A DNA stretch of 64,000 nucleotides from Microbacterium testaceum (GTDB lineage Bacteria > Actinomycetota > Actinomycetes > Actinomycetales > Microbacteriaceae): contig NZ_CP121699.1 of assembly GCF_029761935.1 (NCBI RefSeq), positions 2,046,001-2,110,000 of the forward strand, written 5' to 3'. Positions 52,926 to 61,932 of the stretch are shown piece after piece (positions within the stretch are counted from its first letter, which is position 1; each line of letters opens with the position of its first letter). The position numbers and the translations under genes are program-made. The notes beneath the pieces were generated by a model. It worked only from the letters and a program-made list of their open reading frames with translations. It had not been told where the DNA came from and searched no databases.

Positions 52926-54478
52926 CCTTGACCCGCCTGTTCCTGGATCTGCACGAGGCTCACGCCGTCGGTGATGTCGACGCCCGCCCGCAGGCACATG
53001 TCGAGCAGGGGTCCGGCGAACACGGTCAGCGACACCGTGACGGCCACCATGCCGACGGTGGCGAGCGTCATGATCTTCGGCGTCGTGCGACGCTCGGTCG
53101 AGATGGTCGCGGCCGGGGCGTTGCCGAGGTAGGCGATGCGCTCCGTCGTCTCGGCGGAGTCGTCGTCTTCGCGCCAGAACGACAGGTTCCACGCGCGCAT
53201 CAGGGCGTAGAGCGTGAGGATCGAGGTGACGACGCCGCCGACGATCAGCACCATCATCACGGGGGTGCCCACCTGCGCCGCCGCGTCGAACAGGGCGTAC
53301 TTGCCGATGAAGCCCGAGAACGGCGGCAGACCGCCGAGGTTGATCGCCGGGATGAAGTACAGCACCGCGAGCAGGGGCGCCGCGCGCATGAGGCCCTTCA
53401 CCTTGAGGATCGAGGTGCTGCCCGCTCGGCGCTCGATGAGGCCGACGGCCAGGAACAGGGTCGTCTGCACGATGATGTGGTGGACGATGTAGTAGATCGT
53501 CGCTCCCACCGCGAGCGGCGTGTTGATCGCCAGCCCGAAGATCATGTAGCCGATGTGGCTCACCAGCGTGAACGACAGGATGCGCTTGAGCTCGGCCTGC
53601 GCGACGGCACCCAGGATGCCGACGATCATCGTCGACAGGGCGACCATCATCAGCAGGAAGTTGAGGTCGTTGGCGACGAAGAGCTGCGTCTCGGTGCGGA
53701 TGATCGCGTAGACGCCGACCTTGGTCAACAGACCCGCGAACACCGCCGTGACGGGTGCGGGAGCCGTCGGATACGAGTCGGGCAGCCAGAACGACAGCGG
53801 GAACACCGCCGCCTTGATCGCGAACGCGAGCAGCAGCATGAGGTGCAGGATCGTCTGCGTGTCCTGCGGCAGCAGCGCCATCCGCTCGCTGATCTGCACC
53901 ATGTTGACCGTGCCGAGCGCGCCGTAGACCATGGCGATCGCGGCGAGGAAGAGGATCGACGACACCAGCGACACGACGATGTAGACGACGCCCGTGCGGA
54001 TGCGCGACTCGGTGCCGCCCAGCGTGATGAGCACGTACGAGGCGACGAGGAGGATCTCGAAACCGACGTAGAGGTTGAAGAGGTCGCCCGCGATGAAGGC
54101 GTTGAAGATGCCCGCGCCGAGGATCAGGTACGCCGGGTAGAAGATCGAGACCGGGGTGTCCTCGTCGTTGTCGGCCGCGCCCTGCCCGATCGAGAAGAGC
54201 AGGACCGCGAGCAGCACGATGCTCGTGACGACGACGAGAAGAGCCGCGAGCACGTCGACGTAGAGCACGATGCCGAACGGGATGTCCCACGCGGCGATCG
54301 CCACCGCGATGGGCCCGCTCGTGTCGACGGTGACGAGAAGGATCGCACCGAGCACGAGCACGGCCGCGAGGGAGGCGACCGACACGACGATCTGCGTCTT
54401 CTTGCGCCGACCGAAGATGAGGTTGATCGCGGCACCGATGAGAGGGATGCCGACGAGCAGGGGCACGAGGGCGCTCAC
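52922..54478 (-). CDS. mrpD: Na+/H+ antiporter subunit MrpD
   Basis: 518 residues with about 14 membrane helices, homologous to NuoL/M/N proton-pumping subunits of complex I. Typical stretches are FRRKKTQIVVSVASLAAVLVLG, FNLYVGFEILLVASYVLITLG, AVFPLSFWLPDSYPTAPAPVTAVFAGLLTKVGVYAIIR, LSFTLVSHIGYMIFGLA and NLGGLPPFSGFIGKYALF. The conserved Lys in LLTKVG and Glu in GFEILL are present, so the proton path looks intact. 4-bp overlaps with mrpC and mrpE. Confidence 0.95.
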   Translation of the reverse strand: MSALVPLLVGIPLIGAAINLIFGRRKKTQIVVSVASLAAVLVLGAILLVTVDTSGPIAVAIAAWDIPFGIVLYVDVLAALLVVVTSIVLLAVLLFSIGQGAADNDEDTPVSIFYPAYLILGAGIFNAFIAGDLFNLYVGFEILLVASYVLITLGGTESRIRTGVVYIVVSLVSSILFLAAIAMVYGALGTVNMVQISERMALLPQDTQTILHLMLLLAFAIKAAVFPLSFWLPDSYPTAPAPVTAVFAGLLTKVGVYAIIRTETQLFVANDLNFLLMMVALSTMIVGILGAVAQAELKRILSFTLVSHIGYMIFGLAINTPLAVGATIYYIVHHIIVQTTLFLAVGLIERRAGSTSILKVKGLMRAAPLLAVLYFIPAINLGGLPPFSGFIGKYALFDAAAQVGTPVMMVLIVGGVVTSILTLYALMRAWNLSFWREDDDSAETTERIAYLGNAPAATISTERRTTPKIMTLATVGMVAVTVSLTVFAGPLLDMCLRAGVDITDGVSLVQIQEQAGQG

Positions 54479-55068
54479 GAGCGATCACCGTCCTGGGGGT
54501 CGCGGGGGGCGTCGCTGTCGTCGTCTCGCGCCGGGTCGGACTCGCGCGAGACGGCGACGCGATCGACCGGGGCGTCGTCGACGAGCTGCGACAGGTCGCC
54601 CTGGTGCAGCACGCGGATGGGCGAGGCGACGTCGCCGACAAAGTCGGTGGTGACGTCCTCGTCGTCGGAGCGGGACTCTTCGTCCATCGCGTCCTCCGGC
54701 TCGTTCGCCGTGCGGGCGCGAAGCGCCACGTCGTCCGCGTCGTCGATGACCGTGTCGGCCTGACCGAGCTGCCAGGAGCGGTAGATGAGGGCGAGCAGGA
54801 ACGCCGAGATGCCGAAGGTGATGACGATCGCGGTGAGCGTCAGGGCCTGGGGAAGAGCGTCGGACATGTCCGCGGCATCCGTCTGCCCCCCGTCGTAGAA
54901 CGGGGCTCGGCCGGGCGCGCCCATGACGATGAGGAGGAGCAGGTTGCCGGCGTTCCCGAGCAGAAGGAAGCCGATCAGCACGCGGGTGAGGCTGCGCTCC
55001 AGCATGGCGTAGACCCCGCACGCGAACAGCACGGCCATGACGATGACGAGGACGAGCGAGATGGTCAC
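54475..55068 (-). CDS. mrpC: Na+/H+ antiporter subunit MrpC with acidic C-terminal extension
   Basis: 197 residues. The first 108 form MrpC (NuoK-like, three membrane helices: VLVIVMAVLFACGVYAMLERSLTRVLIGFLLLGNAGNLLLL and ALPQALTLTAIVITFGISAFLLAL). About 85 more residues follow, rich in Asp, Glu and Ser (DEESRSDDEDV, DPARDDDSDAPRDPQDGD), predicted cytosolic and disordered. Typical MrpC has only 110 to 125 residues. The gene overlaps both neighbours by 4 bp. Confidence 0.93.
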   Translation of the reverse strand: MTISLVLVIVMAVLFACGVYAMLERSLTRVLIGFLLLGNAGNLLLLIVMGAPGRAPFYDGGQTDAADMSDALPQALTLTAIVITFGISAFLLALIYRSWQLGQADTVIDDADDVALRARTANEPEDAMDEESRSDDEDVTTDFVGDVASPIRVLHQGDLSQLVDDAPVDRVAVSRESDPARDDDSDAPRDPQDGDRS

Positions 55069-57992
55069 GGCGTCACCACCTCCGCGTCCTCGGGGAGTTG
55101 CGATTGGCGGTCGACCTCGGCGCCGAGGCTGCGGAGCACGTCGAGCACGAGGCCGATGACGACGAGGTAGACGCCGACGTCGAAGATCGTGCTGGTGACG
55201 AACTCCCAGTGACCGATGATCGGCAGTTCACCTTCGAAGGTGAAGCTCTGCAGCGGTGCGAAGCCGAACACCATCGGAACGAGGGCGCACAGCACGGCGA
55301 TCGCCATGCCCGCCCCGAGCAAGCGCCCCGCGTCGGTGGGGGCGGCGGCGCCGAGCTCCCAGCGGCCGCCCGCGATGTACCGCATGACCAGGCCCATACC
55401 GGCGACCAGGCCACCGGCGAAGCCTCCACCCGGCAGGTTGTGGCCCGCGAAGAGCAGGTAGAGCGACACGATCATGATCGAGTGGAAGAGCACCCGGATG
55501 ATGATCTCGAGCAGGATCGAACGGTTCTCGGGCTGCACCTTCGCGCCCGAGATGAGCCACGCGCGCGGAGCACCGGTCTCGCCCACGCGCTGCGCGCGCA
55601 CGCCGCTGTCGGTCTCGACGAGGGGCCGGCGACGGCCGAGTCCCACCCGTGCGCGGGCGGTGCCCGACCGACGTGCAAGGTTGTCACTGCGATTGGTGAT
55701 GAAGACGAGGGATGCCACGCCGGTGGCGGCGAGGACCAGCACCGAGAGCTCGCCCATGGTGTCCCAGCCGCGGAGGTCGACGAGAGCGACGTTGACGACG
55801 TTGCGACCGTGACCGATCTCGTAGGCGAGGGGCGGCCACTCGAGCGAGACGGGGAGGTCCTGCCGCGCGCCGGTCGCCACGATCGCCACGAGGGCCATCG
55901 TGAGGCCCACGCCCGCGCCGAGCACGGCACGCGCGAGAGGGGCGACCGACTCGTTCTGCTCGCCCATGCGGGCCGGCAGACGCCGGAGCACCAGCGCGAA
56001 CACCACGAGGGTCACGGTCTCGATGAGCACCTGCGTGAGGGCGAGGTCGGGCGCGCCGCTGGTGGCGAAGAGCACCACCATGCCCAGGCCCGTCACCGAG
56101 ACGAGGGCGACACCGGTGTACCGCTTGCGGGCGCGGACGGCCAGGATGCCGGCGGCGATCATGATCGGTGCCGAGATCAGCTGCGCCGGCGACTGCCACG
56201 CGGCGAGCTGGGCGCGCCACGCGCTCGACGCGAGCAGCGCCGTGCCTTCGGCGACGACGAGCACGACGAAGATCGTTCCGACGTAGAACGGCAGAGAACC
56301 GCGCTGGAAGCGGGCGGTCACCCACTCGGACGAGTGGTCGATCCCGCGCAGGGCCACGTTGTAGGCGTCGTTCGCGGTGAAGGGAAGGACACGACGACGC
56401 TTGTGCAGCTGCGTCTTGCGCACGGCCCAGAAGATGCCGGCGCCGAGTGCGAGCGTGCCGAGCGAGATGAACAGCGCCGGCTCGAGGCCGTGCCAGAGCG
56501 CCAGGTGGTACGGGTACGCGGGAGCGGAGACGCCCGCAGTCGCTTCGGGCAGGCCGTCGGCGTAGGGCGCGAGCCAATGGTCGACGATCGGGGCGAGGAA
56601 TCCGAGCCCCAGTGACGTCGCCGCGAGGAGCACCGGCGCCGACAGGAAGCCGATCGGCGGGTCGGGCCACTCGGTGGTCTCGACGTCGCGCTTGGTCCAA
56701 TACGCCCCCCACAGGAAGCGGATGCCGTACGCCGCCGTCAGCGCCGAGCCCAGCACGACGCCGATCAGGGCGACCCATCCCCACGCAGCTCCGCCTTCGG
56801 CTTCGTGCAGCAGGGCCGTCAGCGCAGTCTCTTTCGCGACGAACCCGAGGGTGGGGATGATCCCCGCCATCGAGAAGATCGCGATGAACGACGCGGTGGC
56901 CATGACCGGCGCCTGTCGGCCGAGGCCGGAGAGCTGCCCGATGTCACGGGTGTTCAGCTGGCGGTCGATCACACCGACGACGAGGAAGAGACACGACTTG
57001 AACAGCGCGTGGCTGAGCAGGAGCGCGACGCCGGCGAGAGCGGCATCCCTCGTCCCGTATCCGAGCATCACGGTGAGGAAGCCGAGCTGGCTCACCGTAC
57101 CGAAGGCGAGGATGCGCTTGAGGTCGCGCTCGCGCAGAGCCTGGAACCCGCCGAGCAGCATCGTGAAGACACCGAGGGCGATGAGGGTGGGCCGCCAGAA
57201 CGGCGTATCGGCGAAGCCGGGGGCGAGGCGGGCGACCAGGTAGATGCCGGCCTTGACCATGGCAGCGGCGTGCAGGTACGCACTGACCGGGGTGGGGGCG
57301 GCCATGGCCCCGGGAAGCCAGAAGTGGAACGGGAAGATCGCCGACTTGCTGAGCGCTCCCACCAACAGCAGCAGGACGGCGATGTCGACGACGGCGCCCG
57401 TGGGCGGGTCGGCGAGGATCGTCGACAGGCTCGAGGTGCCCGCCTGCACGACGAGCAGAACCACGCCGATGAGCATGACGAGTCCGCCGAGCGTGGTGAC
57501 GAGCAGCGCCTGCAGGGCGGCTCGACGGCTCGCGGAACGGCTGTGGTAGTACCCGATGAGCAGGTACGACAGCACGCTCGTCGCTTCCCACAGCATGACG
57601 AGGACGACGATGTCGTCGGTGAGGACGAGGCCGTACATGGCACCGGCGAAGCCGAGCAGCACGGCGGAGAACTGCCCGACACCGGCGGTCTTGCCGCGGA
57701 AGTACCACCGGCAGTAGAGCATCACCAGCGCACCGACGCCGGTCACGACGAGGGTCAGCAACCAGCCGAGCACGTCCATGCGCATCGACAGCGAGACGTC
57801 GATCGCCGGAATCCAGCGATATTCCTCGAAGGGAATGTCCCCCGCGAACACCGCGGGGGCGAGGACGATGGCGTGCGCGAAAGCGAGAGCCGGGAGAACC
57901 GCCGCCACGTAGAAGGCGCGGGCACCGATGCGCGAGACGAGCCACGGCAGAAGAAGGGGCACGGCCGCGAAGGCGCCGAGGAAGATCAGCAC
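55065..57992 (-). CDS. mrpA: Na+/H+ antiporter subunit MrpA, fused with MrpB
   Basis: 975 residues from GTG 57992 (GAGG 7 bases upstream). The first 500 are NuoL-like, with MWEATSVLSYLLIGYYHSR, IFPFHFWLPGAMAAPTPVSAYLHAAAMVKAGIYL and LKRILAFGTVSQLGFLTVM. Then come the MrpA C-terminal domains (to about 780) and an MnhB domain (from about 800: ILLEIIIRVLFHSIMIVSLYLLFAGHNLPGGGFAGGLVAGMGLVMRYIAGG). This A-B fusion is common in actinobacteria. It is the first gene of the operon A/B-C-D-E-F-G, which exchanges cytoplasmic Na+ for H+ and supports growth at alkaline pH. Confidence 0.95.
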   Translation of the reverse strand: MLIFLGAFAAVPLLLPWLVSRIGARAFYVAAVLPALAFAHAIVLAPAVFAGDIPFEEYRWIPAIDVSLSMRMDVLGWLLTLVVTGVGALVMLYCRWYFRGKTAGVGQFSAVLLGFAGAMYGLVLTDDIVVLVMLWEATSVLSYLLIGYYHSRSASRRAALQALLVTTLGGLVMLIGVVLLVVQAGTSSLSTILADPPTGAVVDIAVLLLLVGALSKSAIFPFHFWLPGAMAAPTPVSAYLHAAAMVKAGIYLVARLAPGFADTPFWRPTLIALGVFTMLLGGFQALRERDLKRILAFGTVSQLGFLTVMLGYGTRDAALAGVALLLSHALFKSCLFLVVGVIDRQLNTRDIGQLSGLGRQAPVMATASFIAIFSMAGIIPTLGFVAKETALTALLHEAEGGAAWGWVALIGVVLGSALTAAYGIRFLWGAYWTKRDVETTEWPDPPIGFLSAPVLLAATSLGLGFLAPIVDHWLAPYADGLPEATAGVSAPAYPYHLALWHGLEPALFISLGTLALGAGIFWAVRKTQLHKRRRVLPFTANDAYNVALRGIDHSSEWVTARFQRGSLPFYVGTIFVVLVVAEGTALLASSAWRAQLAAWQSPAQLISAPIMIAAGILAVRARKRYTGVALVSVTGLGMVVLFATSGAPDLALTQVLIETVTLVVFALVLRRLPARMGEQNESVAPLARAVLGAGVGLTMALVAIVATGARQDLPVSLEWPPLAYEIGHGRNVVNVALVDLRGWDTMGELSVLVLAATGVASLVFITNRSDNLARRSGTARARVGLGRRRPLVETDSGVRAQRVGETGAPRAWLISGAKVQPENRSILLEIIIRVLFHSIMIVSLYLLFAGHNLPGGGFAGGLVAGMGLVMRYIAGGRWELGAAAPTDAGRLLGAGMAIAVLCALVPMVFGFAPLQSFTFEGELPIIGHWEFVTSTIFDVGVYLVVIGLVLDVLRSLGAEVDRQSQLPEDAEVVTP

Positions 57993-58087
57993 GGTCGGGC
58001 CTCCTCGGGGTCGACGGGCGGGTGCCCGGGCTCTCGGGGTGTCGTCCCTATTCTATGCGGAGCATGAGAGTCCCAGCACCCGTCGGC

Positions 58088-59137
58088 TCATGTGATACGC
58101 GGCGGAGCAGTCGTGGTCCCCTCGCGGAAGGTGCACCGCAGGTCGAGCCCCGAGGGCGTCTCGTCCTCGAGCATCGCGGCGACCGCCTCACCGGCCGCCC
58201 GACCCTTGGCGGTGGCGGGTTGGACGAGCGTGGTCAGCACGTGCGGGGCGAGGCCGTCGACGACCACGCCGTCGAATCCGGTGACGCTCACGTCATCGGG
58301 GACGCGGAGCCCCGCCTCTTCGGCCGCACGGATCACCCCGGCCGCGAGCAGATCGCTCTGGGCGATGACGGCGGTCGGGCGGTGGTCGGGATCGGCGAAG
58401 ATCGCCCGACCGGCGATGGTGCCCTCGTCGATAGAACTGGTGGCGGCGGCCACCGCGGGCGCGTCGGGGAACACCGCGCGGGCTCCGGCCAGACGGTCGG
58501 CGGTCACGTCGACGCGAACCTCGGCGTCGTCGGTGATCCAACCGCGGCGACGAGCGGTGTCGGTGGGGAGGGTGACGATGACGACGTCGTGATGGCCGAG
58601 CGCCGACAGGTGGCGCGCGGCCGCGCGCTGGGCCTCGGTGTTGTCGAGCAACACCTGCGGCACGCCCTCACCCGCGTCGCCCTCCACGACCACGACCGGG
58701 ATGCCGCGACCTCGGACGATCTCGAGCGAATCGCGCATGCGCGGGCTGCAGCCGATCAGCACGGCGGCGTCGATGGGGGCGGTGTGCAACGAGGGTTCGC
58801 TCACCGTCTCGCCGTCGTCGCGCAGCAGCAGGAGCGCGGCACCCAGGCGCGAGACGCCGTCGGCCAGTCCGTCCATCATGTGGGTGGTCACGGGATCGAG
58901 GAACGCGGTCCCGAGGTGCTGGTCGAAGACCACGCCGACGATGCCCGAGCGCCCGCGACGCAGCGAGGCCGCGCGCGGATCCGGTCCGGTGTAGCCCAGG
59001 CTCTCGGCGGCGGCCAGCACGCGGGCCCGGGTCGCCGGCGAGGTGGGCGTCTTGCCGCTGAACACCACCGAGGCGGTCGACGCCGAGACGCCGGCCTCAC
59101 GGGCGACATCGCTGATGGTCGCGCGACGGGTGCTCAC
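58088..59137 (-). CDS. LacI family regulator next to an MFS transporter
   Basis: 349 residues from GTG 59137. LacI helix-turn-helix: RRATISDVAREAGVSASTASVVFSGKTPTSPATRARVLAAAESLGYTGPDPRAASLRRGR. The sensor domain has VGVVFDQHLGTAFLDPVTTHMMDGLADGV, VPQVLLDNTEAQRAAARHLSALGH, and PTAVIAQSDLLAAGVIRAAEEAGLRVPDDVSVTGFDGV. It is divergent from an MFS gene; the 78-bp gap contains two identical 12-bp palindromes that must be its operators. Confidence 0.94.
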   Translation of the reverse strand: MSTRRATISDVAREAGVSASTASVVFSGKTPTSPATRARVLAAAESLGYTGPDPRAASLRRGRSGIVGVVFDQHLGTAFLDPVTTHMMDGLADGVSRLGAALLLLRDDGETVSEPSLHTAPIDAAVLIGCSPRMRDSLEIVRGRGIPVVVVEGDAGEGVPQVLLDNTEAQRAAARHLSALGHHDVVIVTLPTDTARRRGWITDDAEVRVDVTADRLAGARAVFPDAPAVAAATSSIDEGTIAGRAIFADPDHRPTAVIAQSDLLAAGVIRAAEEAGLRVPDDVSVTGFDGVVVDGLAPHVLTTLVQPATAKGRAAGEAVAAMLEDETPSGLDLRCTFREGTTTAPPRIT

Positions 59138-59143
59138 GGGCCG

Positions 59144-59149
59144 ATCGTA
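59144..59149 (-). promoter_or_regulatory. -10 box (leaderless type) of the MFS-linked lacI gene
   Basis: TACGAT on the minus strand, 6 bases before GTG 59137. Confidence 0.5.
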
Positions 59150-59170
59150 CCCGCCGACCGGGCGCCTTGC

Positions 59171-59202
59171 CGAATCGATTCGATATGCGTCGAATCGATT
59201 CG
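59171..59202. promoter_or_regulatory. Paired LacI operators
   Basis: The perfect palindrome CGAATCGATTCG occurs at 59171-59182 and 59191-59202, centres 20 bp apart (two helical turns). The second ends 1 bp before the TACAGT -10 box of the MFS gene and the first lies upstream of the lacI -10 box, so one repressor tetramer could shut both promoters. Confidence 0.85.
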
Positions 59203-59203
59203 G

Positions 59204-59209
59204 TACAGT
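59204..59209 (+). promoter_or_regulatory. -10 box (leaderless type) of the MFS gene
   Basis: TACAGT, 6 bases before ATG 59216. Confidence 0.5.
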
Positions 59210-59215
59210 GTCGAC

Positions 59216-60472
59216 ATGCACTCGACGCTCACCCGATCCCAGCTCGTCCGCTGGCACATCGCGATCTGCGCCATCTTCCTCGCGAGCGGGCTCAGCATCT
59301 CCACCTGGGCGTCGCGGGTGCCCGCGATCCGCGAATCGCTCGGCATCGAGAACTCCGGCGTCGGGCTCCTGCTGTTGGGCATGGGCGTGGCATCCATCAT
59401 CGGCCTGTCGATCGCCCCGGCCGTGATGGCGCGCATCGGCGCGCGCCGCGGAATGCTCGTGGCCCTGCTGCTCGTCGGCATCGGGCTCATGATCATCGGC
59501 TTCGGGGCGGACTCCCTGCAGCTCTTCGCCGTCGCCCTGGTGGGCCTCGCGCTCTTCGGATTCGGCAACGGCGCCGTCGACGTGATGATGAACGTCGAGG
59601 GAGCGGCACTCGAGAAGGCCACCGGGCGCACGATCATGCCCTTGCTGCACGCCTTCTTCAGCTTCGGCACCGTCATCGGAGCGGGCCTCGGCTTCGTCGC
59701 GGTGAGCCTCGGCATCCCGGTGATCGCCCACTGCGTCGCGATGGGGGTCGTGATCATCGTCGTCGCCTTCGTGTCGGTCGCGAACGTGCCGCGGGCAGAG
59801 GTCGCGATGGACGCCCCCGCCGACGAGGAGCGCGCCCACTGGCGCGAGCGCCTCTCGGTGTCGCTGCAGGCCTGGCGCGAGCCGCGCACCTACACGCTCG
59901 GCGTCATCATGCTGGGCATGGCCTTCGCCGAGGGCAGCGCGAACGACTGGCTCCCCTCCGCGGTGGTCTACGGCCACGGCGCGCCCGAAGAGGCGGGGCC
60001 GGCGGTTCTGGCGGTGTTCTCCGTCGCCATGACGGTCGGCCGCATCGCGGGCGGTCCCGTCGTCGATCGCCTCGGTCGCGTGCTCGTCCTGCGGGTGCTC
60101 GCCGGCACCGCCGCCGCCGGCCTGCTGCTGTTCATCCTGGCTCCGTACGGCCCGCTCGTCTTCGTGGGCGCCGCCCTGTGGGGTCTCGGCGCCTCGCTCG
60201 GCTTCCCGATCGGCATGTCCGCCGCTGCCGACGACCCCACCAAGGCCGCCTCCCGCGTGGCCGCGGCCGCCACCATCGGCTACGTCGCCTTCCTCTGCGG
60301 TCCCCCGATCCTCGGATGGATCGGCGACCACATCGGCCTGCTGAACACCCTGCTCATCGTGGTCGGCCTGATCGTGGCATCCGGACTCTTCTCCGGCGCG
60401 GCCAAGCCGCTGGTCGCCTCCGAGAAGGCGGAGGCCGAGCCCGCGCGACGCGACGCGGCGGGGCGCAATTAG
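59216..60472 (+). CDS. MFS transporter (FucP/YfcJ-like sugar type)
   Basis: 418 residues with 12 membrane helices. The first half has LASGLSISTWASRVPAIRESLGIENSGVGLLLLGMGVASIIGL and LFGFGNGAVDVMMNVEGAALEKATGRTIMPLLHAFFSFGTVIGAGLGF, a stretch typical of the subfamily often annotated as a putative sugar or drug MFS. A charged loop (EVAMDAPADEERAHWRERLSV) separates the halves. Substrate unknown; control by a LacI repressor favours a sugar or related carbon source. The long upstream frame is antisense to lacI. Confidence 0.93.
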   Translation: MHSTLTRSQLVRWHIAICAIFLASGLSISTWASRVPAIRESLGIENSGVGLLLLGMGVASIIGLSIAPAVMARIGARRGMLVALLLVGIGLMIIGFGADSLQLFAVALVGLALFGFGNGAVDVMMNVEGAALEKATGRTIMPLLHAFFSFGTVIGAGLGFVAVSLGIPVIAHCVAMGVVIIVVAFVSVANVPRAEVAMDAPADEERAHWRERLSVSLQAWREPRTYTLGVIMLGMAFAEGSANDWLPSAVVYGHGAPEEAGPAVLAVFSVAMTVGRIAGGPVVDRLGRVLVLRVLAGTAAAGLLLFILAPYGPLVFVGAALWGLGASLGFPIGMSAAADDPTKAASRVAAAATIGYVAFLCGPPILGWIGDHIGLLNTLLIVVGLIVASGLFSGAAKPLVASEKAEAEPARRDAAGRN

Positions 60473-60475
60473 GCT
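60470..60475 (+). promoter_or_regulatory. -10 box (leaderless type) of nucS
   Basis: TAGGCT, 6 bases before GTG 60482; it overlaps the stop codon of the MFS gene. Confidence 0.45.
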
Positions 60476-60481
60476 GAGCGG

Positions 60482-61180
60482 GTGCGTCTCGTCATCGCCC
60501 GTTGCTCCGTCGATTACACCGGCCGCCTCAACGCGCATCTCCCCCTCGCCACCCGCCTGCTCGTCCACAAGAACGACGGCAGCCTGCTGGTGCACTCCGA
60601 CGGCGGCTCGTACAAGCCGCTGAACTGGATGAGCCCGCCGTGCTCGCTCACCCTCGAGCAGCCCGACGAGGTCGACGTCGAAGACGGCGTGATCGAGCGG
60701 TGGCGCGTCACCCACGCGAAAACCGGTGATGCGCTTCTCGTGCGCATCCACGAGGTCATCCACGACACCGCCCACGACCTCGGCGTCGACCCGGGCCTGA
60801 TCAAGGACGGCGTCGAGGCCGACCTGCAGCGGCTGCTGGCCGAACAGGTCTCGGTCGTCGGCGAAAACCTCACCCTCGTGCGCCGCGAGTACCCCACCGC
60901 CATCGGCCCCGTCGACCTGCTGCTGCGCAACGACGACGGCACGGGAACGGTGGCGATCGAGGTCAAGCGTCGCGGCGACATCGACGGCGTCGAGCAGCTC
61001 ACGCGCTACCTCGAACTCCTCAACCGCGACCCCCTGCTGGCGCCGGTCACGGGCGTCTACGCCGCGCAGGAGATCAAGCCGCAGGCCCGCGTCCTCGCCA
61101 CCGATCGCGGCATCCGGTGCCTGGTCCTCGACTACGACGAGATGAAGGGCGTGCAGTCGGGCGCCCCGCGCCTGTTCTGA
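60482..61180 (+). CDS. nucS: Endonuclease NucS (EndoMS), mismatch-specific
   Basis: 232 residues from GTG 60482. The N-terminal DNA-binding/dimer domain starts [42 protein letters not shown] and the C-terminal nuclease domain has the PD-(D/E)xK core: [43 protein letters not shown]. It ends in the sliding-clamp-interacting style tail GAPRLF. It replaces MutS/MutL in actinobacterial mismatch repair. The next gene (a HAD phosphatase) has its own -10 box. Confidence 0.97.
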   Translation: MRLVIARCSVDYTGRLNAHLPLATRLLVHKNDGSLLVHSDGGSYKPLNWMSPPCSLTLEQPDEVDVEDGVIERWRVTHAKTGDALLVRIHEVIHDTAHDLGVDPGLIKDGVEADLQRLLAEQVSVVGENLTLVRREYPTAIGPVDLLLRNDDGTGTVAIEVKRRGDIDGVEQLTRYLELLNRDPLLAPVTGVYAAQEIKPQARVLATDRGIRCLVLDYDEMKGVQSGAPRLF

Positions 61181-61215
61181 CCGCGCCGGATCGAGCCGGG
61201 CGGATGCCGCGCCGG

Positions 61216-61221
61216 TAGCGT
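61216..61221 (+). promoter_or_regulatory. -10 box (leaderless type) of the HAD gene
   Basis: TAGCGT, 6 bases before ATG 61228. Confidence 0.5.
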
Positions 61222-61227
61222 GGACGC

Positions 61228-61932
61228 ATGTCTGCACGCTCTCCCTTCTCCTGCGTCCTGTGGGACGTCGACGGAACCCTCGTCGACGCATCGGAGGGCA
61301 TCCTCCGCCGGTTGACCATCACGCTGGAGCACTTCGGGCGGACGCCCCCGGTGCGCGGAGAGCTGTCGCGCTGGATCGGTCCGCCGATGTACGAGTCGTT
61401 CCAGGTGAACGTGGGCATGACACCCGAGCAGGCGACCGAGGCCGTCACGTTCTACCGCGGGCTGAACAAGAGCGAGGGCTACACGGTCAGCGCGCGCCTG
61501 TACCCGGGTGTCGGCGAACTGGTGCACGAGCTGCACGCGGCGGGCATCCCGCAGTCGACGGCGAGCTCGAAGCCCGAGGTGCAGGTCGTCGCCCTCATGG
61601 ACCACTTCGGTCTCGCCCCCTCCCTCGAGGCCATGGTCGGCGCCACCCTCGACGAGCGCACCCTGAGCACCAAGGCCGACGTCGTCCGCGAAGCGCTGCG
61701 TCGCCTCGAGGCCGCCGGGGCCGACACCTCGCGCCCCATCCTCATCGGCGATCGACACCACGACGTCGAGGGAGGGGCGGATGCCGGGGTGCCGGTGATC
61801 TTCGTGCGCTGGGGCTTCAGCTGGCCCCACGAGGCGGACGGCGCTCAGGCCGCCGTCGACGACGTCGACCAGCTGCGCGCCCTTCTGCTGATCGACGACT
61901 CGTCGGAATCGGACGCCCCCGCCGGTGTCTGA
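61228..61932 (+). CDS. HAD family hydrolase (phosphoglycolate phosphatase-like)
   Basis: 234 residues. HAD motif I is WDVDGTLVDASEGILRRL with the nucleophile Asp12; motif II/III are STASSKPEVQVV and the Lys region STKADVVREAL; motif IV is LIGDRHHDVEGGADAGVPVIFVRWGF. A four-helix cap sits between motifs I and II (FGRTPPVRGELSRWIGPPMYESF). This is the Gph/PGPase-like subgroup; the physiological substrate is unknown. It overlaps the following membrane protein gene by 8 bp. Confidence 0.92.
   Translation: MSARSPFSCVLWDVDGTLVDASEGILRRLTITLEHFGRTPPVRGELSRWIGPPMYESFQVNVGMTPEQATEAVTFYRGLNKSEGYTVSARLYPGVGELVHELHAAGIPQSTASSKPEVQVVALMDHFGLAPSLEAMVGATLDERTLSTKADVVREALRRLEAAGADTSRPILIGDRHHDVEGGADAGVPVIFVRWGFSWPHEADGAQAAVDDVDQLRALLLIDDSSESDAPAGV

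Noticed and set aside
52928..54763. 611-codon plus-strand frame across mrpC and mrpD
   Set aside because: Antisense to well-defined antiporter subunits; product is a repetitive Asp/Arg/His/Glu string.
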